A DNA stretch of 64,000 bases from Streptomyces sp. BHT-5-2 (lineage in GTDB: Bacteria > Actinomycetota > Actinomycetes > Streptomycetales > Streptomycetaceae). Below are positions 17,212 through 25,163 of this stretch, one piece after another. The number at the start of each line of letters is the position of its first letter. Position 1 is the first letter of the stretch. Both the position numbers and the translations under genes were made by a program. The stretch lies in NCBI RefSeq assembly GCF_019774615.1, contig NZ_CP081497.1, positions 248,001-312,000 on the forward strand. Direction: 5' to 3'. Below the pieces are notes generated by a model that saw nothing but the letters and a program-made list of their open reading frames with translations, had not been told where the DNA came from and searched no databases.

Positions 17212-18138
17212 TCAGTCGGCTGCCACTTCCGTCACCAGGCGCTTCAGAAGCGGAGCGTCGATGCCGTGGCGTTCCGCCGCGCGGAGCACGGCGCCGCCGA
17301 TGGCGTCCAGCTCCAGCGGGCGGCGCGCCTCCGCGTCGCGCTGCATCGAGGACTTGCTGTCGGGCGGGAAGGTGCCGAAGCGCGCCAGGAGTTGGGCGGC
17401 GTCGCCCGGGCCGCCGCAGGCCCGGCTCACCGCGGCGGTCTCCTCGACCAGTGCCGCCAGCTCCTCGTGCCGCTCGGACCGGATGTCGCCGATCGGCACC
17501 CGGTAGCGGGTGGTGAGCAGGGCGAAGGGGGCCAGGAAGGCCAGTTTGGCCCACAGGACCGCGTGCTCGTCCGGCAGTACGCGGGTGGTCACGCCGGCGG
17601 CCGTGAGCGCGGCGGCGAGCGGGGCGAGCCGCTCCTGCCCACCGGCCAGATCGATCTCGACGAACGGACTGCCGTGCTCGACGACCCCAGGCGCGGTGCG
17701 GGTGGACTCGACGCGGATCACGGCCGGAACCACCTGGCGCGCACCATGGCGTGCCCGCAGCATCTCGATGTGCTCGACGCCGTTGAGCAGGGGCAGCACC
17801 ACACCGTCGGCGAGGAGGTGGGGCGGCACGCGGTCGAGTGCCGCGTCCAGCGAGGTGTGCTTGACCGACATCACGCACAGGTCGACCGGTGTGCGCAGCA
17901 CGGTGTCGGCCTCCACCGCGGCGGTGAAGTCACCGAACTGCCCGCTGCGCACCCGGATGCCGCTCTGCCGCAGGGTGCGTGCGGTCTCGTCCCCGGCTAT
18001 GCAGACGACACGGTGCCCGGCGCGGGAGAGGAGCGCGGCGAGCAGCCCACCGACTCCGCCGGGCCCGAGGACCGCCACCACCCTGCGGTTGTCGGCCGTC
18101 GGGGCGTGGGCGCCGGTGGACGGACTGGGGTCCGGCAT
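17212..18138 (-). CDS. Ketopantoate reductase-like (PanE/ApbA family) oxidoreductase
   Basis: The 308-residue protein has an N-terminal NAD(P)-binding Rossmann motif, VLGPGGVGGLLAALL, at about residues 22-36. It also has the family Lys in SVKHTSLDAAL (the PanE catalytic lysine region) and the C-terminal helical domain with FPPDSKSSMQRD, matching the conserved 'P...SM..D' that positions substrate. The family reduces 2-dehydropantoate or related 2-keto acids using NADPH. The ATG at 18138 follows AGAGGAA. It is downstream of, and on the same strand as, the ligase gene, with a 205-base gap. Whether it serves pantothenate synthesis or a special pathway cannot be told. Confidence 0.8.
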   Translation of the reverse strand: MPDPSPSTGAHAPTADNRRVVAVLGPGGVGGLLAALLSRAGHRVVCIAGDETARTLRQSGIRVRSGQFGDFTAAVEADTVLRTPVDLCVMSVKHTSLDAALDRVPPHLLADGVVLPLLNGVEHIEMLRARHGARQVVPAVIRVESTRTAPGVVEHGSPFVEIDLAGGQERLAPLAAALTAAGVTTRVLPDEHAVLWAKLAFLAPFALLTTRYRVPIGDIRSERHEELAALVEETAAVSRACGGPGDAAQLLARFGTFPPDSKSSMQRDAEARRPLELDAIGGAVLRAAERHGIDAPLLKRLVTEVAAD

Positions 18139-18343
18139 GACTCTGGTTCCTCTCAACTGCCGGCCTCCGGGCCGTGGGACCGGGGGGCAGGTGGCCTGTG
18201 GGCGATGAGCGTACCCGCCGCCCACGAACCCGGGCGGTGCAAGATCGGATGCCGGACACACCTCCGGCCCGGCCCCCTGCCCTCGCCCGGCAGGGCACGC
18301 CGCCGAGTCGCTCGCGGACCAGCCGCGCCGTCGGACCCGAGGG

Positions 18344-19390
18344 TTAGGGCAGATCGATCGGGTCCCTCAGATCCATGATGCGCTGGATCAGCTCGGGGTA
18401 CGTCCAGCCGGCGCCGCCGGCCGCGAGCGGCAGCAGGCTCGCCGACGTCAGGCCGGGAAGCGCGTTGACCTCGATGCACATCGGCTCGCCGCGGCCGTCA
18501 CAGCGGAAGTCGGTGCGCGAGTACGCGTCCCCGCCGAAACCCAGAGCCCGGTGTGCGCGCAGGGCCATCTCCTGGAGCCGGCGGGCGAAGTCGTCGGGCA
18601 CCTTTGCCGGACAGACTTCGCTTGCCGCACCAGGCTGGTACTTGGCGGTGTAGTCGAACAGCGGAGTCGTCAACTCGATCTCGACGACGGGCAGTGCCTG
18701 GCTTCCGACCACCGCGACGGTGAACTCCCGCCCAGGGAGGAACGGTTCCACCAGCAGCTCGGCACCGGCGGGCGCTTCGGCGCCGATCTGCGCCAGTTCC
18801 AAAAGCGCGTCGACCCGGTGGACGGACACACTGGAACCGTCCGCAACCGGCTTGACCACCACCGGTCCCGCAGTCACCAACTGCCTTATGGCCTGCGGCA
18901 CTTCACCCGACCCGGGCCGCCACAGCGCCCGTTCGACCACCGGCAGGCCCGCGGCGCCCAGCACCGCCTGTGCCCGCCCCTTGTGCCACGCCGCCCCACA
19001 GGCACCACTGTCGGCCCCGGTGAACCGTACGTCCGCCATCTCCAACAGTGCCTGAACGTGGCCGTCTTCGCCCCAACCGCCATGCAGCGCCAGGAACACC
19101 GACTCCGCATCGCGCAGCAGCTCCAGGACCGGCCCGCCGGTCAGCGCCGCGTGCATGCGCCGCCGCAACCGTTCCCGGTCGGCCGTGGACGGCGGCTCCG
19201 CCCCGACCGCGAACTCCTCGACGCCGTCCCCGGGGTGCAGCGGCCCGGCCAGAACCGGCACGTCGGCGGCCGGATCGACCAGCGTCACCTGGTGCCCCCG
19301 CTCCAACACGGCCCTCGCCACCGAGCGGCCCGAAGCATGGGAAACGTCCCGTTCCGAGCTCTCACCGCCGCACAGGACCACTACGCGCAT
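18344..19390 (-). CDS. D-alanine-D-alanine ligase-like ATP-grasp enzyme
   Basis: The 348-residue protein is a full-length Ddl-type ATP-grasp ligase. It has LCGGESSERDVS at residues 6-17 (family GG.S.E..VS), LHGGWGEDG near 95-105, VVVKPVADGSSVSV for ATP binding, FLPGREFTVAVVG, and the metal-binding EVNALPGLTSASLLP near the C-terminus. These enzymes join two D-alanines for peptidoglycan; paralogs in producers can give altered specificity or resistance. Its promoter region carries a strong inverted repeat (19444-19480). No murein gene cluster surrounds it, so this looks like an accessory ligase rather than the housekeeping copy; that is inference. Confidence 0.82.
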   Translation of the reverse strand: MRVVVLCGGESSERDVSHASGRSVARAVLERGHQVTLVDPAADVPVLAGPLHPGDGVEEFAVGAEPPSTADRERLRRRMHAALTGGPVLELLRDAESVFLALHGGWGEDGHVQALLEMADVRFTGADSGACGAAWHKGRAQAVLGAAGLPVVERALWRPGSGEVPQAIRQLVTAGPVVVKPVADGSSVSVHRVDALLELAQIGAEAPAGAELLVEPFLPGREFTVAVVGSQALPVVEIELTTPLFDYTAKYQPGAASEVCPAKVPDDFARRLQEMALRAHRALGFGGDAYSRTDFRCDGRGEPMCIEVNALPGLTSASLLPLAAGGAGWTYPELIQRIMDLRDPIDLP

Positions 19391-19443
19391 GCCTGGCCAC
19401 CCTCTTCCCTGTCCGCGATCACGCCAGGCATCGTAGGCGAGTG

Positions 19444-19480
19444 GCTTGGTTTTTCCAAGCAGTCACTTTGGAAAGCCAAG
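19444..19480. promoter_or_regulatory. Inverted repeat upstream of the ligase gene (likely operator)
   Basis: The segment contains nested symmetry: GCTTGG (19444-19449) and CCAAGC (19455-19460) around five T's, and a wider imperfect repeat pairing CTTGGTTTTTCCAA (19445-19458) with TTTGGAAAGCCAAG (19467-19480). It lies 54-90 bases upstream of the ligase ATG, where a repressor or activator would act. A transcript-folding role is also possible. Confidence 0.45.
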
Positions 19481-19541
19481 CGGCTGCGCCGAGGCGATCA
19501 GCCATGGGCAAAGCGACGGTGAAGGGGAGTGGTGCCACCCG

Positions 19542-20267
19542 TCAGGGTTGCGGCAGAACGCCACAGGCACGGGCGGCGCCGAGCCAGGTGGGGAACTCGC
19601 CGAGCAGCCGGTCGTAGAGCTCGGCGTCGGGCAGGGCGGCGGGGGTGGTGCCGGCCGGGAAGAAGCCGGCGTTGTCGACGATCCTGCGGGTGGGGACCGG
19701 GAGTTCGTCCAGCCGGCGGAGGAAGTCGAACTCGCGGTGCTCCGGATCGCCGAAGCCGATGAACTGCCAGAACAGCGGCAGCCGGGCCGCCTTGCACAAC
19801 CACTTCTCGGCGGCGGTCCGGCTGGTGGGGCCACCGTCGGTCTGGAACACCACCAGCGCAGGCGCGGTCGCCCCGGAGGCGAGATAGTGGTCGAGCACGG
19901 CGTTCATCCCGGCCTCGTAGTGCGTGCGGCCCATGTGCCCCAACTGCTCGTGGCAGGCGGCCACGCGCCCGTGGTAGTCGTCGAGGCCGATCTCGTGCAC
20001 CCCGTCGACATCTGTGGAGAAGAACACCAGCGGGACGACCGCGTCGTCGTCCAGGTGCGCGGAGACCGCCAGGACCTGTTCGGCCAGGCGCTGCATGGTG
20101 CCGTCCTTGTAGTACGGGCGCATCGAGCCCGACCGGTCCAGCACCAGGTATACCGCGGCCCGTTGCCCCTGGAGCCCGTGCTTGCGCAGACTGACTCCCG
20201 CCTGCTTGTAGAGGCTCACCAGTGGTGGCGCGGCCTGCTGCACCGTCTCCAGACTCAGCGGACTCAT
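19542..20267 (-). CDS. VWA-domain protein (TerF-like)
   Basis: The 241-residue protein is essentially one von Willebrand A domain. The metal-ion site is visible as VLDRSGSM (DxSGS, about residues 43-50), a downstream Thr near THYEAGMNAVLD, and the Asp in VFQTDGGPT. It is close in style to the VWA domain of TerF and other streptomycete tellurium-stress proteins, which bind a divalent metal and mediate protein contacts. No other ter genes are nearby. The ATG is preceded by GGAG-type sites in GGAGGGAGGAAAGGAG. Its partners are unknown. Confidence 0.8.
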   Translation of the reverse strand: MSPLSLETVQQAAPPLVSLYKQAGVSLRKHGLQGQRAAVYLVLDRSGSMRPYYKDGTMQRLAEQVLAVSAHLDDDAVVPLVFFSTDVDGVHEIGLDDYHGRVAACHEQLGHMGRTHYEAGMNAVLDHYLASGATAPALVVFQTDGGPTSRTAAEKWLCKAARLPLFWQFIGFGDPEHREFDFLRRLDELPVPTRRIVDNAGFFPAGTTPAALPDAELYDRLLGEFPTWLGAARACGVLPQP

Positions 20268-20323
20268 CGATCAAGCTCCTTTCCTCCCTCGGAGCCTACG
20301 ATGTCCGCCTCCGGCGGGCCGTT

Positions 20324-20370
20324 GGTCCGGACGCGACGCGGTCCGACGCGACGCGGTCCGGACGCGACGC
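20324..20370. repeat. Three tandem copies of a 15-16 bp unit
   Basis: GGTCCGGACGCGACGC (20324-20339), GGTCCGACGCGACGC (20340-20354) and GGTCCGGACGCGACGC (20355-20370) follow one another in the gap between two minus-strand genes. The middle copy lacks one base. This is probably slippage-generated. Confidence 0.8.
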
Positions 20371-20550
20371 GGTGCGGTCAGCCGCAGGCCGGCCGTGAGG
20401 GTGGCGGCGAGATCAACACCGAGGCCGCCACGCGCCGTCAGCCGGGCTTCCAGGGATCGCTGTCCACGGCGTCGACATCAGCACCATCAGTGCGTGCGCG
20501 CCCGGGCACGTCCCTTCCCGGGCGGCTGCACGGACGCCGACGCCGAGTGG

Positions 20551-20991
20551 TCAACGGAGCCTGGCGCCGTAGACGTGGTCCACCGTCATCGACATCAGCA
20601 CCCTGCGGTCGGACACCATCACCGAGCGGTACTCCTCCCAGTCGGGATGCTCCCCGGCGGCGAGCCGGTAGTAGCGCACCAGCGCCTCGACCTCGGGGCC
20701 GTGGGGGTCGATGCCCGGCCCTATGAGCTCCGCCGTGCCCTCGGCCGTGGCCCAGGAGCCGCCGTCGGCGCTGGTGACCTCAAGCGTGGCGCGCGGGTCC
20801 CGGCGAAGATTCGCCGTCTTGGCCCGGCCCTCGGTCATCGAGACATGGAGGACGTTCGCCGCCGGGTCGTAGAACGGCATGACGGGGGAGAGCTGCGGGC
20901 GGCCGTCCGACTTGATCGTCGCGAGCACGCCCAGGCGGCTCTCCGCGAGCAGCGTGCGCGGGTCGAAGGATGTGAATGGCGTAGCGGTCAT
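20551..20991 (-). CDS. PPOX-class (F420- or FMN-dependent) split-barrel protein
   Basis: The 146-residue protein belongs to the pyridoxamine 5'-phosphate oxidase-like split-barrel superfamily. The N-terminal pattern LGVLATIKSDGRPQLSPVMPF is the usual first beta strands, followed by KTANLRRDPRATLEV, the conserved K..NL..DPR.tl segment that in actinobacterial members often binds F420. No active-site residues for pyridoxine oxidation can be assigned. It probably reduces or binds a small molecule with F420H2 or flavin. It is monocistronic. Confidence 0.82.
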   Translation of the reverse strand: MTATPFTSFDPRTLLAESRLGVLATIKSDGRPQLSPVMPFYDPAANVLHVSMTEGRAKTANLRRDPRATLEVTSADGGSWATAEGTAELIGPGIDPHGPEVEALVRYYRLAAGEHPDWEEYRSVMVSDRRVLMSMTVDHVYGARLR

Positions 20992-21119
20992 GTGGGGAGA
21001 AGGCGCGGCGGCCGCCGACTATTCCCGGGCGATCACGCCGAGTTGCCGACCGTGCACAGACGTGCCGATTGCTCCGGGGCGTCGCCTCGTGACCGTGGAA
21101 CCGAGCCGTATCCGGCCCG

Positions 21120-21524
21120 TCAACGCCCCGCAGTCGGCCGCGAGTTGGCCGGCAGGGCGCAGGCCGGGGTGCCGCCGGGCATGCGGTGGCGGTTGTCCGC
21201 GACGAGGCGGTACACGGCGTGGGCGAGCCAGCGCACCGGGGGCAGGGTGAGCACGGCGCCGGCGACGGCCCAGGGCCCGCCCGCGTTCAGCAGGAGCTTG
21301 GCGACGGCCTGGGCGCCGCCATGGACCGCTCCTGACGGCGTGATCCACAGCACCTCGTGCTCGGCACGCTGCTGGGTGACGCCGAGCTCGTCCAGGTCCG
21401 CGAACTGCCAGGCGGTGATCCGGCAGCGTGGGCGGAGGTACCGCTCGGCGGCGTTGACGGAGGTGGTGCAGAAGCCGCAGTCGCCGTCGTAGACGAGTAC
21501 GGGCCGGGTCCTCGGAGTCGTCAT
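21120..21524 (-). CDS. DCC-family thiol-disulfide oxidoreductase-like protein (DUF393)
   Basis: The 134-residue protein starts VLVYDGDCGFCTTSV, the DUF393/DCC signature with a CGFC redox-type pair. It is followed by the family's AWQF.DL...G.T (residues about 39-50) and the C-terminal WLA.AVYR.VADNRHRMPGG, with Cys near the end. DCC proteins are small, probably cytosolic thioredoxin-fold proteins of unclear role. It is about 130 bases upstream of the PPOX gene on the same strand and could share a transcript with it. Confidence 0.82.
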   Translation of the reverse strand: MTTPRTRPVLVYDGDCGFCTTSVNAAERYLRPRCRITAWQFADLDELGVTQQRAEHEVLWITPSGAVHGGAQAVAKLLLNAGGPWAVAGAVLTLPPVRWLAHAVYRLVADNRHRMPGGTPACALPANSRPTAGR

Positions 21525-21686
21525 GTGCCCATCTGCCGGGTCGGGTGCCGAAAGGGTGGGGTGCGGTGGTCGGATGTCATCGGATCGCGCCGGCTGCCTG
21601 TTGCCGACTGCCGGTCGTCGCCGGCGGTCCGGCGGCCCGACGAGCGGGGGCCGGACCGCCCGGCGTCGCCTTCCGTGGCGCAGCGG

Positions 21687-22073
21687 TCACTCCTCGTTCT
21701 GGGCGCGCCGCTTCTCCTTGAGGCGGGCGCCCTCCTTGCGGACCTCGGCCTGGGTGGCGCGCTCCTTCTGCAGCCACTCCGGGTTCTCCGCCTTGAGCGC
21801 GTCGATCTGCTCGGTGGTGAGGGCCTCGGTGACCCCGGCGCGGGCGAGCCCGGAGATGGAGACGCCCAGCTTCGCGGCGACCACCGGGCGCGGGTGGGGG
21901 CCGTTGAGCCGCAGCTCGCGCAGCCACTCGGGCGGGTCCGCCTGGAGCGCGCCGAGCTCGGCGCGCGAGACCACGCCCTCCTGGAACTCGGCGGGGGTGG
22001 CCTCGAGGTACACACCCAGCTTCTTCGCCGCGGTGGCGGGCTTCATCGTCTGGGTGGTCTGGTGCGACTTCAT
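21687..22073 (-). CDS. DUF5997 family protein
   Basis: The product is 128 residues. The core, MKPATAAKKLGVYLEATP followed by two repeated helical units that each contain a WL-type motif (PPEWLRELRLNGPHP and ENPEWLQKERATQ), matches the actinobacterial DUF5997 family, which carries short HTH-like repeats. The tail is highly charged. Start candidates are ATG 22073 and ATG 22046; the longer form is taken. It is divergent from the LysR-like gene at 22170, a pairing seen in many streptomycetes, which suggests a joint but unknown function. Confidence 0.75.
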   Translation of the reverse strand: MKSHQTTQTMKPATAAKKLGVYLEATPAEFQEGVVSRAELGALQADPPEWLRELRLNGPHPRPVVAAKLGVSISGLARAGVTEALTTEQIDALKAENPEWLQKERATQAEVRKEGARLKEKRRAQNEE

Positions 22074-22169
22074 GGTTCCAGGGTATCGAGCGTGCGCACC
22101 ACCTCTGACCACGGCCTCTGACCGCAGCCTCTGGCCACGGTTTCCGGTCATGGCGGGTAGCCTGGCGGG

Positions 22170-22997
22170 GTGACAGGCACGGAAGCATCCCCCTCGTTCC
22201 GGCTCGCGTACGTACCGGGAGTGACACCCGCCAAGTGGGTGCGGATCTGGAACGAGCGCCTGCCGGACGTCCCGCTCACCCTGCTCCAGGTGCCCGCCGC
22301 CGAGGCCGCCGACCTGCTGCGCAGCGGTGGCGCGGACGCGGGACTGCTGCGGCTGCCGGTCGACCGCACCGACCTCAGCGCGATCCCGCTCTACACCGAG
22401 ACGACGGTGGTCGTGGTGCCGAAGGACCACCTGGTCGCCGCGTTCGACGAGATCTCCGTGGACGACCTCGCCGACGAGCTCGTGCTGCATCCGCTCGACG
22501 ACACCCTGGACTGGGAGCGGCCGCCGGGTCGGCCCGCGATCGAGCGCCCGGCCACGACACCGGACGCCCTCGAACTGGTGGCGGCCGGCGTGGGCGTCGT
22601 GATGGTCCCGCAGTCGCTCGCCCGCCTCTACCACCGGCGGGACCTCACCTACCGGCCGCTGACCGGCACGCCCCAGTCGGGCGTCGCCCTGTCGTGGCGT
22701 GAGGACCGGACCACCGACCAGGTGGAGGACTTCATCGGGATCGTCCGCGGGCGGACGGTGAACAGCAGCCGCGGCCGCCGCCCCACTGCCGCGGAGAGCC
22801 CGCAGCAGTCGGCGACCGGCAAGAAGGCGAAGAGCCAGGCTTCGGGGGCGAAGGGGCAGGGTGCGGGGGCCAAGAACCACGGCAAGGGGGCCGGCGCGGC
22901 GCGCGGCAAGGCGCCGGCCGGGCGGAGTCCGCGGCGCGGCGCCGGGGCGTCCAAGGACGGCGGCGGCCGGCGCGGTCGGCCGCGCCGGCGTTCCTAG
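22170..22997 (+). CDS. LysR-type substrate-binding domain protein without a DNA-binding domain
   Basis: The 275-residue protein starts at GTG directly with the effector-binding fold: FRLAYVPGVTPAKW, LPLYTETTVVVVPKDHLVA-like strand order, and the second half AGVGVVMVPQSLARL. The N-terminal winged helix of LysR regulators is absent. After residue about 195 comes a 75-residue tail very rich in Lys, Arg, Gly and Ala, resembling histone-like tails, ending RRGRPRRRS. The tail could bind nucleic acid in place of the missing domain; this is inference. It is divergent from the DUF5997 gene with 96 bases between them. Confidence 0.8.
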   Translation: MTGTEASPSFRLAYVPGVTPAKWVRIWNERLPDVPLTLLQVPAAEAADLLRSGGADAGLLRLPVDRTDLSAIPLYTETTVVVVPKDHLVAAFDEISVDDLADELVLHPLDDTLDWERPPGRPAIERPATTPDALELVAAGVGVVMVPQSLARLYHRRDLTYRPLTGTPQSGVALSWREDRTTDQVEDFIGIVRGRTVNSSRGRRPTAAESPQQSATGKKAKSQASGAKGQGAGAKNHGKGAGAARGKAPAGRSPRRGAGASKDGGGRRGRPRRRS

Positions 22998-23086
22998 GTC
23001 CTGTCGTCGAACTCCCTTCTGCCGTCCGGCGTCCGGCGCGCACTCTCGCGGCACCGGGCGCACAACGGGAGTTCGACGACCGGACC
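22997..23086. repeat. 90-bp element with 20-bp terminal inverted repeats (terminator or MITE-like)
   Basis: The left arm GGTCCTGTCGTCGAACTCCC (22997-23016) pairs with 23067-23086 at 19 of 20 positions, around a GC-rich 50-base centre. It sits between two convergent genes, starting on the last base of the LysR-like gene's stop codon. It may serve as a bidirectional terminator. The long arms and wide spacing also fit a miniature inverted-repeat element, although I see no target-site duplication. Confidence 0.55.
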
Positions 23087-23110
23087 GGGCGTCGTTCGGG
23101 CGCCAGGGGC

Positions 23111-24172
23111 TCAGCGGCCCTGGGCGGCCTTGACGTTGTCCCCGAAGGTCCAGCCCTTGGCGCCGTCCCAGTTGAGGGACCACGTCATCAGGCCCTTCAG
23201 GTCGTTGCGGTAGGTGTTCCACGCCTGCCCCACCAGGCCCGGGGACATGTAGCCGCCGCCCGCGCCCGGCTGGGCGGGCAGACCCGGGACCTGCTTGTCG
23301 TAGGGGACCTGGACGGTGGTGCCCTGGATGGTCAGGCCCTTGGCCAGGCAGTCGGTCTGCTTGGTGAAGCCCTCGACGGTGCCGGCCTCGTAGGAGTCGC
23401 CGGAACACCCGTACATGCTCCCGTTGTAGTACTGCATGTTCAGCCACCACAGGCGGCCGTTGTCGGCGTACTTCTTGATGACGGGCAGGTAGGCGCCCCA
23501 GATCGAGCCGTAGGTGACGCTGCCGCCGGTGACGTAGGCGGTCTCGGGGGCCATCGTGAGGCCGAAGCCGGCGGGCATCCGGGCGAGGATGCCGTCGATG
23601 ATGCGGATGAGGTTGGACTGGGAGGGCGACAGCTGGTTGATGTTGCCGCTGCCGCTCAGGCCGGTCTCGATGTCGATGTCGATGCCGTCGAAGTTGTACT
23701 TCTTCAGGAGCGGCACGACCGTCTCGACGAAACGGTCCGCGACCGTGGTGGAGTTGAGGTCGATACCGGCCGTTGCGCCCCCGATGGACATCAGGATCGT
23801 CGCGCCGTCCGCCTTGGCCTGGCACATCTCGGCCGGGCTCGGCACCTTCACGGTCGCGTCCATGCCGTCCTCCCAGAGGGCGGTGCCGTCCGCGTCGATG
23901 ACCGGAAAGGCCGCGTTGAGGACGTTGTAGCCGTGGGCGCGGATTTGGGGGTCGGTGATCGGCGTCCAGCCGAACGGCGGGTGGACGCCGTTGGCGGCGC
24001 CGTCCCAGTTCTCCCAGTAGCCCTGGAGGACCTTGCCGGTGGGTCTGGGTTTCGTGGCGCAGGTGTCGCTGTGGGGCGCGGCGGCGACGACAGGTCCGGC
24101 GGCACCCAGCAGCGGCAGGAGGCAGGCGGCCGCCAGGCCGGTTCTCAGCAGACGCGCTCTCCGACCGGTCAT
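23111..24172 (-). CDS. Secreted GH18 chitinase, catalytic domain only
   Basis: The 353-residue protein has a signal peptide (basic MTGRRARLLRTG, hydrophobic core, AxA site near residues 28-31). The GH18 barrel begins with QGYWENWDGA, and the catalytic motif DGIDIDIE spans 162-169 with the proton donor at Glu169. SIGGA (about 129-133) and MQYYN further on are also conserved. There is no chitin-binding or fibronectin domain, unlike many streptomycete chitinases, so it is a minimal exochitinase-like form. Its promoter has a palindrome typical of streptomycete chitinase genes (24244-24275). Confidence 0.92.
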   Translation of the reverse strand: MTGRRARLLRTGLAAACLLPLLGAAGPVVAAAPHSDTCATKPRPTGKVLQGYWENWDGAANGVHPPFGWTPITDPQIRAHGYNVLNAAFPVIDADGTALWEDGMDATVKVPSPAEMCQAKADGATILMSIGGATAGIDLNSTTVADRFVETVVPLLKKYNFDGIDIDIETGLSGSGNINQLSPSQSNLIRIIDGILARMPAGFGLTMAPETAYVTGGSVTYGSIWGAYLPVIKKYADNGRLWWLNMQYYNGSMYGCSGDSYEAGTVEGFTKQTDCLAKGLTIQGTTVQVPYDKQVPGLPAQPGAGGGYMSPGLVGQAWNTYRNDLKGLMTWSLNWDGAKGWTFGDNVKAAQGR

Positions 24173-24243
24173 GCTGGCTCCCTTCGCGCCACGACTGGGC
24201 GTCAGTGGCGGGGAAAACGGGGGGTGGTGCGGACACCGTAGAT

Positions 24244-24275
24244 TGGTCCATACCTTTCGTCAATGGGTATGGACC
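24244..24275 (-). promoter_or_regulatory. Chitinase promoter palindrome
   Basis: TGGTCCATACC (24244-24254) and GGTATGGACC (24266-24275) form a perfect inverted repeat of 10 bases per arm, 72-103 bases upstream of the chitinase ATG. The TGGTCCA-ACC core resembles the direct-repeat element known in streptomycete chitinase promoters (TGGTCCAGACC) and partly the DasR site. It is the probable operator for chitin/GlcNAc control. Confidence 0.6.
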
Positions 24276-24363
24276 GGACGGGAGTTGGCGTGTCGCGACG
24301 CCTTCGGTGTGGAGCGTGACGGCGTCTTGGGGCCGGACGTGGGTGGCCGTCTGCGGCAGGGCT

Positions 24364-24993
24364 TCAGGGGTCCGTGTGGTGCGTGCGGCGGGCCCGTGAG
24401 GCGGCCTTGACCATGAGCGGGAGGTAGGTGCCGGGCAACTCGTCCGGAGGGAGGCGGTCCGGTTCGACCAGGCTCTGTGCGAGGGAGCCCTCGTGGAGGG
24501 CGGTGACCAGGCGGGCGAGGGAGTCGAGGGCGACGGTGGGGCGCCGTCCCAGACGGTCGAAGAGGACGGCCAGCAGTCTGGCGATCTCCGTGCGGAGCCG
24601 GCGGTCGTGCTCGGCGAGCGTACGGGCCGTGTCGGGGTGCCGGATCGCGTGGAGGGTGAACTCCGTCGACAGCAGATACCAGCGTCGCTCGGCCTCGTCC
24701 AGTGCGCTGATCCGGGCGACCAGCGCGCGCAGCGGATCCTCGCTGTCGTGTATCTCGTCGACCGCCGCGGTGAGCCGGTCGACCACCCGCCGGGCGTGCA
24801 GGTCGAAGAGGGCGAAGAACAGCTCTTCCTTGGTGCGGTAGTTGGAGTAGAACGCGCCACGGGTGAGGCCGGCGCGTTCGCAGATCTCCTCGATGGACGC
24901 GCCGTGGAAGCCCCGGTCGGCAAAGGTCTCCAGTGCCGCGTCGAGCAGGCGTGCCGTGGTCTGCGGTCGGCGCTTGGTCGGTCCCTTGGGCAA
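24364..24993 (-). CDS. TetR/AcrR-family regulator
   Basis: The 209-residue protein has an N-terminal TetR helix-turn-helix (about residues 10-55: LLDAALETFADRGFHGASIEEICERAGLTRGAFYSNYRTKEEL) in standard form. The C-terminal ligand domain is helical and carries no known signature. It probably represses its own gene: an inverted repeat lies 87-110 bases upstream. The gene is transcribed toward the chitinase promoter but separated from it by the palindrome region. No obvious target transporter is adjacent. Confidence 0.88.
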   Translation of the reverse strand: MPKGPTKRRPQTTARLLDAALETFADRGFHGASIEEICERAGLTRGAFYSNYRTKEELFFALFDLHARRVVDRLTAAVDEIHDSEDPLRALVARISALDEAERRWYLLSTEFTLHAIRHPDTARTLAEHDRRLRTEIARLLAVLFDRLGRRPTVALDSLARLVTALHEGSLAQSLVEPDRLPPDELPGTYLPLMVKAASRARRTHHTDP

Positions 24994-25079
24994 CGTGTTC
25001 CTCCACAGCCATCGGCAGGGGTGCCGGCACGGGCACTGACGCGCCGAGGTGAACGAGCCCGCTCACGGTACAGCAACGT

Positions 25080-25103
25080 ATCCGATGCAGCCCTGTATCG
25101 GAT
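25080..25103. promoter_or_regulatory. Probable TetR operator
   Basis: ATCCGAT (25080-25086) and ATCGGAT (25097-25103) are perfect inverted halves separated by 10 bases, upstream of the tetR-type gene. The wider halves GTATCCGAT and GTATCGGAT also read as near direct repeats. Confidence 0.45.
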
Positions 25104-25163
25104 CTTCCCTTGGTCTCCCCGGGATCCGCCCCGCATGCCGCTCATGCGGTCCATGCGGTCTAT

